6,955 nt of DNA from PCC-6802 sp031388585 (GTDB lineage Bacteria > Cyanobacteriota > Cyanobacteriia > Pseudanabaenales > Pseudanabaenaceae): positions 1 to 6,955 of the forward strand of contig JANMRU010000222.1 in the NCBI GenBank assembly GCA_031388585.1, written 5' to 3'. Of this stretch, positions 1 through 6,258 are shown piece after piece. A program made the translations under genes and the position numbers. Within the stretch, counting starts at the first letter, position 1. Each line of letters begins with the position of its first letter. The notes beneath the pieces are model-generated. The model worked only from the letters and a program-made list of their open reading frames with translations, ran no database searches and was not told the DNA's origin.

Positions 1-240
1 GCGAAGCTCGAACAGGAAAAGACCGTGCGCTCCCAGCTCACGATCCGGGCGACCGCGATTCCGCTGCTGGCGCCGCTTTTCGTGACGGGGCTCAGCACGC
101 GGTATTTCTTCGTCATCAGCGAACTCATCGCGGCCGGACAAACCATCGCCGACGTGCGCGTGGAAAAATACTACGACCAGGAGGCTTCCGCCTCCGGCAA
201 TGCGGTGGTGATTTCGGGCCCGATGTTTGCGGTTGGTTAG
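1..240 (+). CDS. 3' end of an unrecognised GC-rich gene (partial)
   Basis: The reading frame is open from the first base of the window and stops with TAG at 238-240, giving at least 79 residues; the true start lies off the left edge. I do not recognise the family. The fragment has a hydrophobic stretch (around IPLLAPLFVTGLSTRYFFVI), not clearly a membrane helix because it is followed by charged residues. A GTG at 25 could serve as an internal start, but nothing favours it. By direct count the stretch is about 62% G+C, with G or C at most third codon positions, which supports real coding. This is unlike the cas genes beside it. It converges on csx10, with seven bases between the two stop codons and no terminator hairpin that I can see. 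It may be host DNA at an insertion boundary, transferred DNA or an assembly join. Confidence 0.5.
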   Translation, partial: AKLEQEKTVRSQLTIRATAIPLLAPLFVTGLSTRYFFVISELIAAGQTIADVRVEKYYDQEASASGNAVVISGPMFAVG

Positions 241-247
241 GCGATCT

Positions 248-1840
248 CTACTCATCTGCTTCCCCTCCCTTCGTTGCCTTTTTAGCTACAGCTTCAACTA
301 ATCGCAGCGTGTATTCTATTGCCAGTTCATTCGTTAAACTTATTTCAACATTGGCAATCTTCACGACCTCAAGGTTGGTAATCCATTCTCTAGGATTATT
401 CAGCCACATTTCTAGCTGCGATCTCAAAGGTGTTTCTTTATTGCCAACCTTAATTTTTGTCTCAAACTGCTTTTGAGCATTTCTAGGTAAATCATCCAAC
501 ATTGAGATAACTAGATTGCCATTATTTTGAAGAGCCTGCCTTGCGGTTAGGCGCAAGCGAGACAGTTGACTGTTACTAATGCCCTGCTGAATATTTGTGC
601 GCCCTATTTGCTCTAGGAGTTTTTGTTCGAGCTTCTGCCTTAATAACCTTTCTGCCATTCGCGCTGCTAGGTTCCGCGAGTCTCCTTGTAACGAAATTTG
701 ATTAGCTTTACTCCGTTGATCGGGTTTCTTTGCGTCAAACTCACTTTTAGGTAATAACCAATTCACTGCTACTCGTCCAAAGCCGTCAATCCTTCTTTCC
801 CCAATTCCCTTTGCTTCTAATTGCTTGATTTGCTCTTCAGTCAGCTTAAAGCCTTTAAATACAAATACACTACCCATTATTAAGGCTGGTACTTGTGGCA
901 AGGGCAAGCCCCATTTGCGGTTAAAACCACCTAGGTATTCGCTACCTGCATACACCAGTTCTGTTTCAGGTAAGCTAAAATTTTCCAGAGCTTGCTCGAT
1001 CTCGCGCTTGACCAATTTGGGATCGGCTATGGGTTGTCCATAATCATCTCGAACAATAGTGCTACTCAGGAGGGTAACTACTAAATCATCTTGACTAGAG
1101 CGTCGTGAAGCAGGAATACCGATCTCGTTCCAATCCCCAGAGCGATCGCATTTCACATCAGTTATCTTGCAATGTCCATAACCCGCACTCTGCGAACCGC
1201 CAAGCCATATATCATCCTTGGATTGCAAGAGTTGCAGAATTTCGTTAACCATCTCTTCTGTCTCGCATAGGATTACTGCTTGGAATGTTTGACCTACATC
1301 AATTGCATCATAGCGAAAGATTTCGCCTTCTCCATCCTTCATGGAACGCCCTTTAGAGCGATCGCGTTGATTGTGAATATTAATCCTTCGCTTTACAGCA
1401 TACAAAATAGCGTGATTATTGTTGACAATACAGAAATTTTGCTCTACAGATTTTGGCGTTAGCTCATCTGACAGCTCATCTATACTAGCTCGATCATAGA
1501 TGCACATTGAGGGAGAAGAATCATTATCAGGTATTTCTGCATCTTTGTCTTTAACCCAAGAGCAAGGCACAGGTAAAGTTCTCTTTTTCTCTTTCTCTTT
1601 GCTCTCCAAGTACGCATTCAGGTAATGTGCTTTCTCATCATCAAAAAAAAGATTCCTGACTTCCTCTTCTTCAATTTTTAACTTGCTAAGGTTATAGTGC
1701 TTTATATAGCGTCCAATAATTGCCCCACGAATCATGCTTCCTGGAATATAGGAATAAGAAACATCACTGTTTGGATCGCCTTGGAAGGAGGTAGCTAGTA
1801 GTGGCTGCTGTGTTGTCAGCGAAAAAGTAATTGCTTTCAT
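248..1840 (-). CDS. csx10: Csx10-family RAMP protein (Cas5-group subunit of a type III-D-like complex)
   Basis: A 530-residue RAMP protein, probably the Cas5-like subunit that caps the crRNA 5' handle in a cytoplasmic type III effector complex. Seen: a Csx10-type N-terminal motif YIPGSMIRGA (31-40); a first glycine-rich RAMP loop GGSQSAGYG (214-222); a YLGGFNRKWGLPLP segment (302-315) with GSVFVF shortly after (323-328); and a second glycine-rich loop GIGERRIDGFGR (345-356). Two such loops suggest two RRM-like folds. After the second loop come about 165 more residues with long predicted helices (about 390-412 and 420-437) that the RAMP core does not explain. ATG start at 1840; AAGGAG lies 11 nt upstream, inside the preceding cas7, whose stop it overlaps by 4 bp (ATGA). 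It is the last cas gene before the GC break. The family call is from motif memory; Cmr3-like is the main alternative. Confidence 0.82.
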   Translation of the reverse strand: MKAITFSLTTQQPLLATSFQGDPNSDVSYSYIPGSMIRGAIIGRYIKHYNLSKLKIEEEEVRNLFFDDEKAHYLNAYLESKEKEKKRTLPVPCSWVKDKDAEIPDNDSSPSMCIYDRASIDELSDELTPKSVEQNFCIVNNNHAILYAVKRRINIHNQRDRSKGRSMKDGEGEIFRYDAIDVGQTFQAVILCETEEMVNEILQLLQSKDDIWLGGSQSAGYGHCKITDVKCDRSGDWNEIGIPASRRSSQDDLVVTLLSSTIVRDDYGQPIADPKLVKREIEQALENFSLPETELVYAGSEYLGGFNRKWGLPLPQVPALIMGSVFVFKGFKLTEEQIKQLEAKGIGERRIDGFGRVAVNWLLPKSEFDAKKPDQRSKANQISLQGDSRNLAARMAERLLRQKLEQKLLEQIGRTNIQQGISNSQLSRLRLTARQALQNNGNLVISMLDDLPRNAQKQFETKIKVGNKETPLRSQLEMWLNNPREWITNLEVVKIANVEISLTNELAIEYTLRLVEAVAKKATKGGEADE

Positions 1841-2508
1841 GCGGTCTGGTTCTCCTTTTGCTCAAAGCCGCGAATGCGATCTTTTGTGATGTCTTGACCA
1901 CTTGAATCGCACAAGGTACATCTCACATGTCCGCGTCCGCGATTGCGTCCGCTTCCTAGATGTCGCAACGCCAAAGCACCAACTGCCAGAAGGCTTAGCA
2001 TTTCTTCTTCTACCGTTTCTGTTTCAAACATAAGATCTGCCGTAAATTCTAAATCGCGCAAAGCAACACGAGCAGAACGCAAACTCCCTTCATCTGCAAC
2101 CCCTGTTTGATTGTTAATAGATGTCTGCCTACGAATTGTGGTAAGGGAATCAAGTGTTTGCTTATCTGTAAGTTGCTCTTCCTGAATTTCATTAGCTACA
2201 GCTTTTCTTAAATCTTCTGGTAATTGGGCATCACCAACATGAACTGCTGCTATGGTATTTAGCGAACTACCAGAGACTCCGAATAGGCGATCGGCAATGT
2301 TCCGCCAACACACTTGCTTGTCATCGCACAGCGCCCAGATTAGGTTATCACATTCTTCGCTCAACAATCCTTTGAGCGTTCGACCACGCAAGTAAGGAAA
2401 TCCATAGGGATCGTGTTCTACTTCCTGGTCAATAATGCCTGCTACGCCATCTCCTCGCCCAAAAGTAGTATCGCTTAGTAGTTTTATTTTTAGCTGGAAC
2501 CTACTCAT
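1837..2508 (-). CDS. cas7: Csm3-like Cas7 RAMP backbone subunit with probable RNase aspartate
   Basis: A 223-residue Cas7-group protein. In type III complexes several copies form the filament along the crRNA and cut target RNA at 6-nt steps. Seen: IID (25-27) followed by HDPYGFPYLRGRTLKG (32-47), which lines up with the N-terminal motif of Csm3. Asp27 falls where the catalytic Asp33 of Streptococcus thermophilus Csm3 sits. A thumb-like segment with INNQTGVADEGSLRSAR spans 131-147, and a glycine-rich loop GSGRNRGRG spans 185-193. Length is usual for Csm3. The start is ATG at 2508, with AAGGAG 10 nt upstream. It overlaps cas10 by 8 bp and csx10 by 4 bp, so the three are probably translated together. 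It is the only Cas7 gene in the window, whereas III-D loci usually carry several; either it homo-oligomerises or other copies lie elsewhere. Confidence 0.85.
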   Translation of the reverse strand: MSRFQLKIKLLSDTTFGRGDGVAGIIDQEVEHDPYGFPYLRGRTLKGLLSEECDNLIWALCDDKQVCWRNIADRLFGVSGSSLNTIAAVHVGDAQLPEDLRKAVANEIQEEQLTDKQTLDSLTTIRRQTSINNQTGVADEGSLRSARVALRDLEFTADLMFETETVEEEMLSLLAVGALALRHLGSGRNRGRGHVRCTLCDSSGQDITKDRIRGFEQKENQTA

Positions 2509-4129
2509 CAGATTTTATCTCCTTTAGTGGGAAGTAAAATTCCATTGCCTCAATTGCATCAAAGTATCCACAAATGCGCTTCCCTGAGTCATCTGCCCAC
2601 CCACTTTCAGCTAGTTGAGTACTACATTCCGAAAATAGCGGCAAATTGCCTAGGTTGTACGCTGTTAGGTATTCCTTCGTTGCGTTTTCGCCTTTACGTA
2701 ATATCTCCCGCAACGCAATAACTTTGTTACGCTTGTCTTTCCATTGCTCACCGTCATTTAGCTCGTGAATAACCTTTGAAATACTTTGCCATGTTCGCCA
2801 TTCATCATCTTGGACAAGTAATACAGGTCGCATAGCTAAATTGCCTTCCACTCCTTGATACTCTCGCTCTCGAATATCACCAATCGAGCCAATCAAACCA
2901 CTAGTAGCTAAATGCCAGTCTATAGCCGAGAAATCTACCCCTTTTTTCACAGCTTTATCCTTTGCATACTTTTTGGCACTCTTACAAAGCGCCTCACTTA
3001 GCTGGTAGGCTCTAGCAAAAGGATAGTGAGACTTGACAATGCATACACCTGCACAGGCCCTTAACTTGCCCCCATAACTTACAGATTGCTTTTCAAATTC
3101 CTCTAGATAGATTGCGGCTAATTCTAACCCTAGCCTACCATCACAGATAAATGTGACATCATCTCCACCGTAAACTATTGGACGAAATGGTAGCTTCTTG
3201 CCCTTAAGATGGAGTTTGTCTTTAAGTAGACCGCTATCATATGCCTCAATAATTACTTGAGTAACTTTTTTGAGAGCTTCTTTCCCTGCCTCTTTAATGC
3301 TGTCGCAAAGCCGACGCACTTCTGTAATATATTCACGATTGGCTTTCCCTTCACCTACTGCTTGAAAGCGTTTTCCCATATTATTCCCATCGGCGTGAAC
3401 AATGGCAATGTAGCTACTTTCACCTTCTGAACGTCCCAGATCGTCAAAATCAAGAGGAATCTCGAGTCTTTTAGGCTTTTTAGGATCGAGGATAAAATTT
3501 TCAAGTTGTTGGTTTGCAGGTTCAACAGCAACAAGTTTGGCGCTAATTTCACTAGAGATTGGATAAGGCTGGTCTGAGGGCATTTTATGCTTCGGTTCAC
3601 CGCTGATGCCTATTGCTGCTAGTTGCGTGGATCTACAGGCTGCGGTTACGCCCAAACCTAGTAGGGGTGAGGATGGAACTCGTCCTTGTTTGGCGCGATT
3701 GAGATCGTTTCTCATCATGTCCTGGATTATTTTATAGAGGCGATCGCTATCCCAATTAAATTCTCGATGGGCAACTACCAAGTTAATCCCAGGTGCGTCT
3801 TCTAAAATTTTCCTGCTGAGCTTTCGGGCAAATGCTTTAGCAAGATCGAGCGTCTGAAATATTAAGACAGTATTTCCACCCCCTGCATAAACCAATTCAG
3901 CTTGCAGTTCTCCATCTTCGATATAGGGACGTTCTTGAGGATTTTGGTCATCAGAAATTTGAATTCTCCAATTTTGCTCTGTTTGCAACTCTCGCAGGAT
4001 TTCTCTCACCCAATTATCCGTTGCCAGTGATACTAAAAAAGATGCCCCAACATTCTCTCTTAGACGGTTGCTCCCGAAAATATAAGACTGAATTCCTACA
4101 GTATCGAGTACAGTTACAACTAGCTTCAC
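2501..4129 (-). CDS. cas10: Cas10 large subunit without HD domain, GGDD cyclase motif intact
   Basis: A 542-residue Cas10, the large subunit of type III complexes, whose second palm domain makes cyclic oligoadenylate when target RNA is bound. Seen: no N-terminal HD nuclease, since the protein starts directly in palm 1 (VGIQSYIFGSNRLRENVGAS, 11-30; YAGGGN, 81-86). Palm 2 has HADGNNMG (245-252) and GGDD (321-324, encoded at 3158-3169), followed by a Cas10-like CAGVCIVKSHYPFARAY segment. The C-terminal helical part (about 440-542) should be the Cas11-like D4 region. Between the palms only one cysteine (C165) remains where many Cas10s have a zinc-binding cluster. Most Cas10s are 700-1000 residues, so the missing HD explains the size. 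The start is GTG at 4129, with AAGGGGG about 6 nt upstream; the GTGA overlap with the CARF gene supports it. An HD-less Cas10 next to csx10 is typical of subtype III-D. Confidence 0.88.
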   Translation of the reverse strand: MKLVVTVLDTVGIQSYIFGSNRLRENVGASFLVSLATDNWVREILRELQTEQNWRIQISDDQNPQERPYIEDGELQAELVYAGGGNTVLIFQTLDLAKAFARKLSRKILEDAPGINLVVAHREFNWDSDRLYKIIQDMMRNDLNRAKQGRVPSSPLLGLGVTAACRSTQLAAIGISGEPKHKMPSDQPYPISSEISAKLVAVEPANQQLENFILDPKKPKRLEIPLDFDDLGRSEGESSYIAIVHADGNNMGKRFQAVGEGKANREYITEVRRLCDSIKEAGKEALKKVTQVIIEAYDSGLLKDKLHLKGKKLPFRPIVYGGDDVTFICDGRLGLELAAIYLEEFEKQSVSYGGKLRACAGVCIVKSHYPFARAYQLSEALCKSAKKYAKDKAVKKGVDFSAIDWHLATSGLIGSIGDIREREYQGVEGNLAMRPVLLVQDDEWRTWQSISKVIHELNDGEQWKDKRNKVIALREILRKGENATKEYLTAYNLGNLPLFSECSTQLAESGWADDSGKRICGYFDAIEAMEFYFPLKEIKSDE

Positions 4130-5385
4130 GTATTTCCCCCTTGCTTAGTAACCCATTCTTGAATTTTCTCTGATAGATTCATCAAGTCTTCTCGACCAAA
4201 TACAGCAATTTTTGGATCCTCAGTTGTCAGGACTAGCTCACTCCTTAAAACTTCAGGATTGTCATAGCAGCACACTAATGCTACTCGTGCTTCAGCACCG
4301 CCTAGTTGTCTAGCGCGCAGGTACGCCTCAAATAGTTTTTGCTTGCAACCTCCCTTGAAGTCAATGGTTGTACAGGAAATAGCAAAAAGCTGATAGCCTT
4401 TCATAAAGGCAACATCGAATTCAAATTTATTTTCTTTAGGATTTCCAGGATCTTGTATCCAAAATGATGTTGCTGATTCTTGGGAAACTGATCTGACCTG
4501 TTGGAGAACGTGGTGTTCTAGCCATTGACCATCCAACCACTCGCAGACATTCTCTAACTTTCCAAATCCCTTCTTTTGTATGCTTTGGATTGACAGTTCA
4601 TCATTTAATATATCAAGTGACATAAGCGCTTGCATGATATTTTCATGAGGCTGCAGGCTTTCTGTACTTAACTGAGGGACATTCTTCAACTGGGATTCCG
4701 AGAGCAAACGATCTCTGTCATTTCTGGTCGCTTTCCGCAAAACACGATCGCACCATGTCCTCCATACTGTTGCTGCCTGTTTGTCTGTATGGAATTCAGC
4801 AAATTTGACTGCTGCCTCTGGTTGCTCGGGGATACTGGTGGGAGGAGACTTATAGGCTAAACCATGCAACTGAAAAAGTTTCTTAAGGCTTACATCTATA
4901 TGGGCTAGGCAACGGATGCGATCGCTATCTTCTCGATCAATACATATCTCTAATCGACGCGGATCGAGGTAGCTAAATACGGTATCTGGGCGGTTTAAAC
5001 CTAACAAAGCTTGATAGGCATGGACAGCCATAGCTTTTGTACCACCAGTGTAGTGTAACCCCAGTCGATCTTGTAGCTTCTTCGCTACCTTACCGATTTT
5101 GTCGTGGATATGAAAAGCATCGGACTCGTGCTCCCCTAAAGAGATAAGTTGGGCTGCAAGACAGCGAGATAGATCGCCTTTCAAAATATTTTTTAGCTGT
5201 CCTGCTAGATCGACCGTTCCTGTGGTGTGAACCAGGTAGGGCGTACCACTTTCTTTAAGCAAAAGATGGGCAGCTACGTAGTTGGGTAGGGTATTTTCTC
5301 CGATGAGGAGAAAGAGGTGATCGACTTTGTATTTCTCTAGTTCAGAGTGGGGCATATTCTTAATAAAATTGTTGATGTCTAACAT
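4126..5385 (-). CDS. CARF-domain Card1/Can2-like nuclease with atypical active-site motif
   Basis: A 419-residue protein of the Card1/Can2 (DUF1887-like) group: cyclic-oligoadenylate-activated nucleases that cut DNA or RNA when a type III complex detects target RNA. Seen: an N-terminal CARF domain with LIGENTLPNYVAA (27-39) and YTGGTKAM (112-119), both typical ligand-site motifs. A poorly recognised linker spans about 165-280. The C-terminal restriction-endonuclease-like core has Glu290 (WLEHHV), Asp324 (FEFDVAF) and the strand LFAISCTT (333-340). Card1-type enzymes usually read IECKT at the last strand, so the Glu and Lys are Ser337 and Thr339 here. Lys344, Lys348 and Lys350 follow at once and could substitute. 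First gene of the operon, overlapping cas10 by 4 bp. The start is ATG at 5385; AGGAGG is rather far upstream (19 nt), and Met11 is an alternative start. The family is fairly sure; catalytic activity is uncertain. Confidence 0.8.
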   Translation of the reverse strand: MLDINNFIKNMPHSELEKYKVDHLFLLIGENTLPNYVAAHLLLKESGTPYLVHTTGTVDLAGQLKNILKGDLSRCLAAQLISLGEHESDAFHIHDKIGKVAKKLQDRLGLHYTGGTKAMAVHAYQALLGLNRPDTVFSYLDPRRLEICIDREDSDRIRCLAHIDVSLKKLFQLHGLAYKSPPTSIPEQPEAAVKFAEFHTDKQAATVWRTWCDRVLRKATRNDRDRLLSESQLKNVPQLSTESLQPHENIMQALMSLDILNDELSIQSIQKKGFGKLENVCEWLDGQWLEHHVLQQVRSVSQESATSFWIQDPGNPKENKFEFDVAFMKGYQLFAISCTTIDFKGGCKQKLFEAYLRARQLGGAEARVALVCCYDNPEVLRSELVLTTEDPKIAVFGREDLMNLSEKIQEWVTKQGGNT

Positions 5386-5404
5386 TGCGATCGCACTCAG
5401 TAAG

Positions 5405-5410
5405 CCTCCT
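5405..5410 (-). promoter_or_regulatory. AGGAGG Shine-Dalgarno-like site, unusually far from the CARF gene start
   Basis: Reading the minus strand, AGGAGG lies 19 nt before the ATG at 5385, with a HIP1 octamer (5387-5394) filling much of the gap. This is longer than the usual 5-12 nt. No in-frame ATG or GTG lies closer to the site (only CTG), so either the spacing is tolerated or translation starts at Met11. It may reduce expression of the nuclease relative to cas10, which has its own well-placed site. Confidence 0.4.
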
Positions 5411-5448
5411 TAACGAAACCCCGCAGCTTACCGCAGATACTCTCTAGA

Positions 5449-5477
5449 ATATTTTGGCTCTTGGACAAGAAAAATAT
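5449..5477. promoter_or_regulatory. Nested dyad in the cas operon upstream region (possible operator)
   Basis: ATATTTT (5449-5455) is matched by its exact complement AAAATAT (5471-5477). Nested inside is the dyad TCTTG-GA-CAAGA (5459-5470). The inner loop is too small for an RNA hairpin, so a protein-binding operator is more plausible than a terminator. Nearby, at 5421-5436, CCGCAG occurs twice exactly 10 bp apart, one helical turn. All lie between the putative promoter and the operon's first gene. No known regulator is recognised, and AT-rich dyads arise by chance. Confidence 0.2.
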
Positions 5478-5483
5478 AAAGAA

Positions 5484-5515
5484 ATTATCAAAAGGCGATC
5501 TAAAAATGATATCAA
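5484..5515 (-). promoter_or_regulatory. Weak promoter-like elements upstream of the cas operon
   Basis: On the minus strand TTGATA (5515-5510) is followed, 20 nt later, by GATAAT (5489-5484), a five-of-six match to the -10 consensus. The spacing is 2-3 nt longer than ideal, so the -35 may be coincidental. The 171-bp gap 5386-5556 is otherwise non-coding and is the natural place for the operon promoter, because the four genes downstream overlap and leave no room for internal ones. Confidence 0.2.
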
Positions 5516-5556
5516 AGTCATATTCTTACATGGATAGATGTCATAGTCTGCGATGT

Positions 5557-6052
5557 TTAATTAAAATTCATATTTTTGGGGAACTGAACTGGTTGCGACT
5601 CACGCACCGCAACCACAACTGCCATGCCAGCGTCAATGAATTCGAGTATAACTTCGGACGCTTGCTGGTATTCCGATGAGGAGATGGGATGTAGTCCATG
5701 CGCGAACAGGGAATTATGACGTACCGCTAGCACATTGCGGATGCGATCGCCCTGCTGCTGATATATCTGACCGAGGCGATCGCCAAGATCGTTTAGTAAG
5801 TTATAGCCTTGCTCTAATCCCAGTTGAATTTTGCCGTTGTGGGGCGATCGCTTGTTGGCATAATCCTCCTGTAGCGATTCTGGTAACTTCTCCAATTCTA
5901 CGTTCGGCTTTGAGCAGTAAGTCCTCAACAATCTTAATCCTCGCGATCGCTTCTAAATTTCTCCAAGACGCGATCGCATTCCAGTTTTCTGGGAGTATAT
6001 TTTCTGTGCGTCGTGCTGGTTGAGTTATAGGATCGGCGATCGCACTGCTACA
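5557..6052 (-). pseudogene. Remnant of a TIGR02710-like CARF-HEPN ribonuclease, truncated and frameshifted
   Basis: Two reading frames on the minus strand together spell the C-terminal part of a TIGR02710-family CRISPR-associated protein (CARF sensor plus HEPN ribonuclease). Frame one runs from a TAG at 6055-6053 and includes NILPENWNAIASWRNLEAIA and IVEDLLLKAERRI. Frame two continues as VELEKLPESLQEDYANKR, then IQLGLEQGYNLLNDLGDRLG and RHNSLFAHGL, and stops at 5557-5559. The frames switch near 5897-5905. From memory of the family, a few dozen residues are missing there, so a frameshifting deletion is likely. The RX6H HEPN motif (Arg...His, encoded at 5698-5721) is intact. The CARF half and start codon are absent. 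A 124-codon open frame from a TTG at 5931 remains but lacks a convincing ribosome site. It lies upstream of, and in the same direction as, the cas operon, so it was probably once its second effector. Family assignment is from motif recognition. Confidence 0.72.
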
Positions 6053-6085
6053 CTAGAACCATGCTGTCATCTGAGTATTTCTGCT

Positions 6086-6121
6086 ATGTCCGAGCCAGTA
6101 CAATACGTGACAAACGAGCAA
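6086..6121 (+). pseudogene. Possible start of an antitoxin-like gene broken off by simple repeats
   Basis: An ATG at 6086 opens with MSEPVQYVTNEQ, which resembles the N-terminus of small cyanobacterial antitoxin-like proteins (Phd/RelB-type partners that start with QYVT-x-EQG). The next codons fall into an 8-bp tandem (CAAACGAG, 6111-6132) and then the GGCGGAA repeat, so the protein turns into low-complexity KRKAEEGKRKAEGG. An extended -10-like TGCTACACT lies at 6046-6054. I infer a gene whose 5' end survives and whose body was displaced by the repeat block. The match is only twelve residues long, so chance is possible. Confidence 0.25.
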
Positions 6122-6131
6122 ACGAGCAAAC

Positions 6132-6258
6132 GGAAGGCGGAAGAGGGAAAGCGGAAGGCGGAAGGCGGAAATTACTGCGATCGCCTCAATCCCCAACCCA
6201 TTTTTCTCTTGTATTTCTCTTCAATCTTCCCTCTTCATTCTTCGCTCTTCATTCTTCA
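6132..6258. repeat. Left copy of compound simple repeat flanking the four-helix-bundle gene
   Basis: Block A (6132-6170) is built from GGCGGAA/GAGGGAA heptamers, resembling the short tandemly repeated heptanucleotides (STRR) of filamentous cyanobacteria. Block B (6232-6258) is a 27-bp TCTTCATTC-type tract. Both recur in the same order and orientation on the right (6631-6666 and 6715-6741); the B blocks match at 25 of 27 positions. Block B encodes the charged C-terminal tail MKNEERRMKRED of the four-helix-bundle protein. Confidence 0.8.

Noticed and set aside
241..247. A shared terminator between the two convergent genes
   Set aside because: Only seven bases separate the stop codons and I see no GC-rich hairpin with a T-run on either side.
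825..1462. Short plus-strand open frames opposite csx10
   Set aside because: Antisense to recognised Csx10 motifs, with no similarity, start signal or composition supporting coding.
3355..3600. An 81-residue minus-strand open frame inside cas10
   Set aside because: It is in another frame on the same strand within a well-supported Cas10 sequence and shows no domain or ribosome site.
5449..5477. Rho-independent terminator after the HEPN remnant
   Set aside because: The outer stem is AT-only and the inner arms leave a two-base loop, so it does not form a plausible terminator hairpin; it was kept only as a weak operator candidate.
5676..6023. A 115-residue plus-strand open frame over the HEPN remnant
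   Set aside because: It is antisense to clear family-typical segments of the TIGR02710 remnant and has no recognisable domain; the many HIP1 sites keep several frames open by chance.
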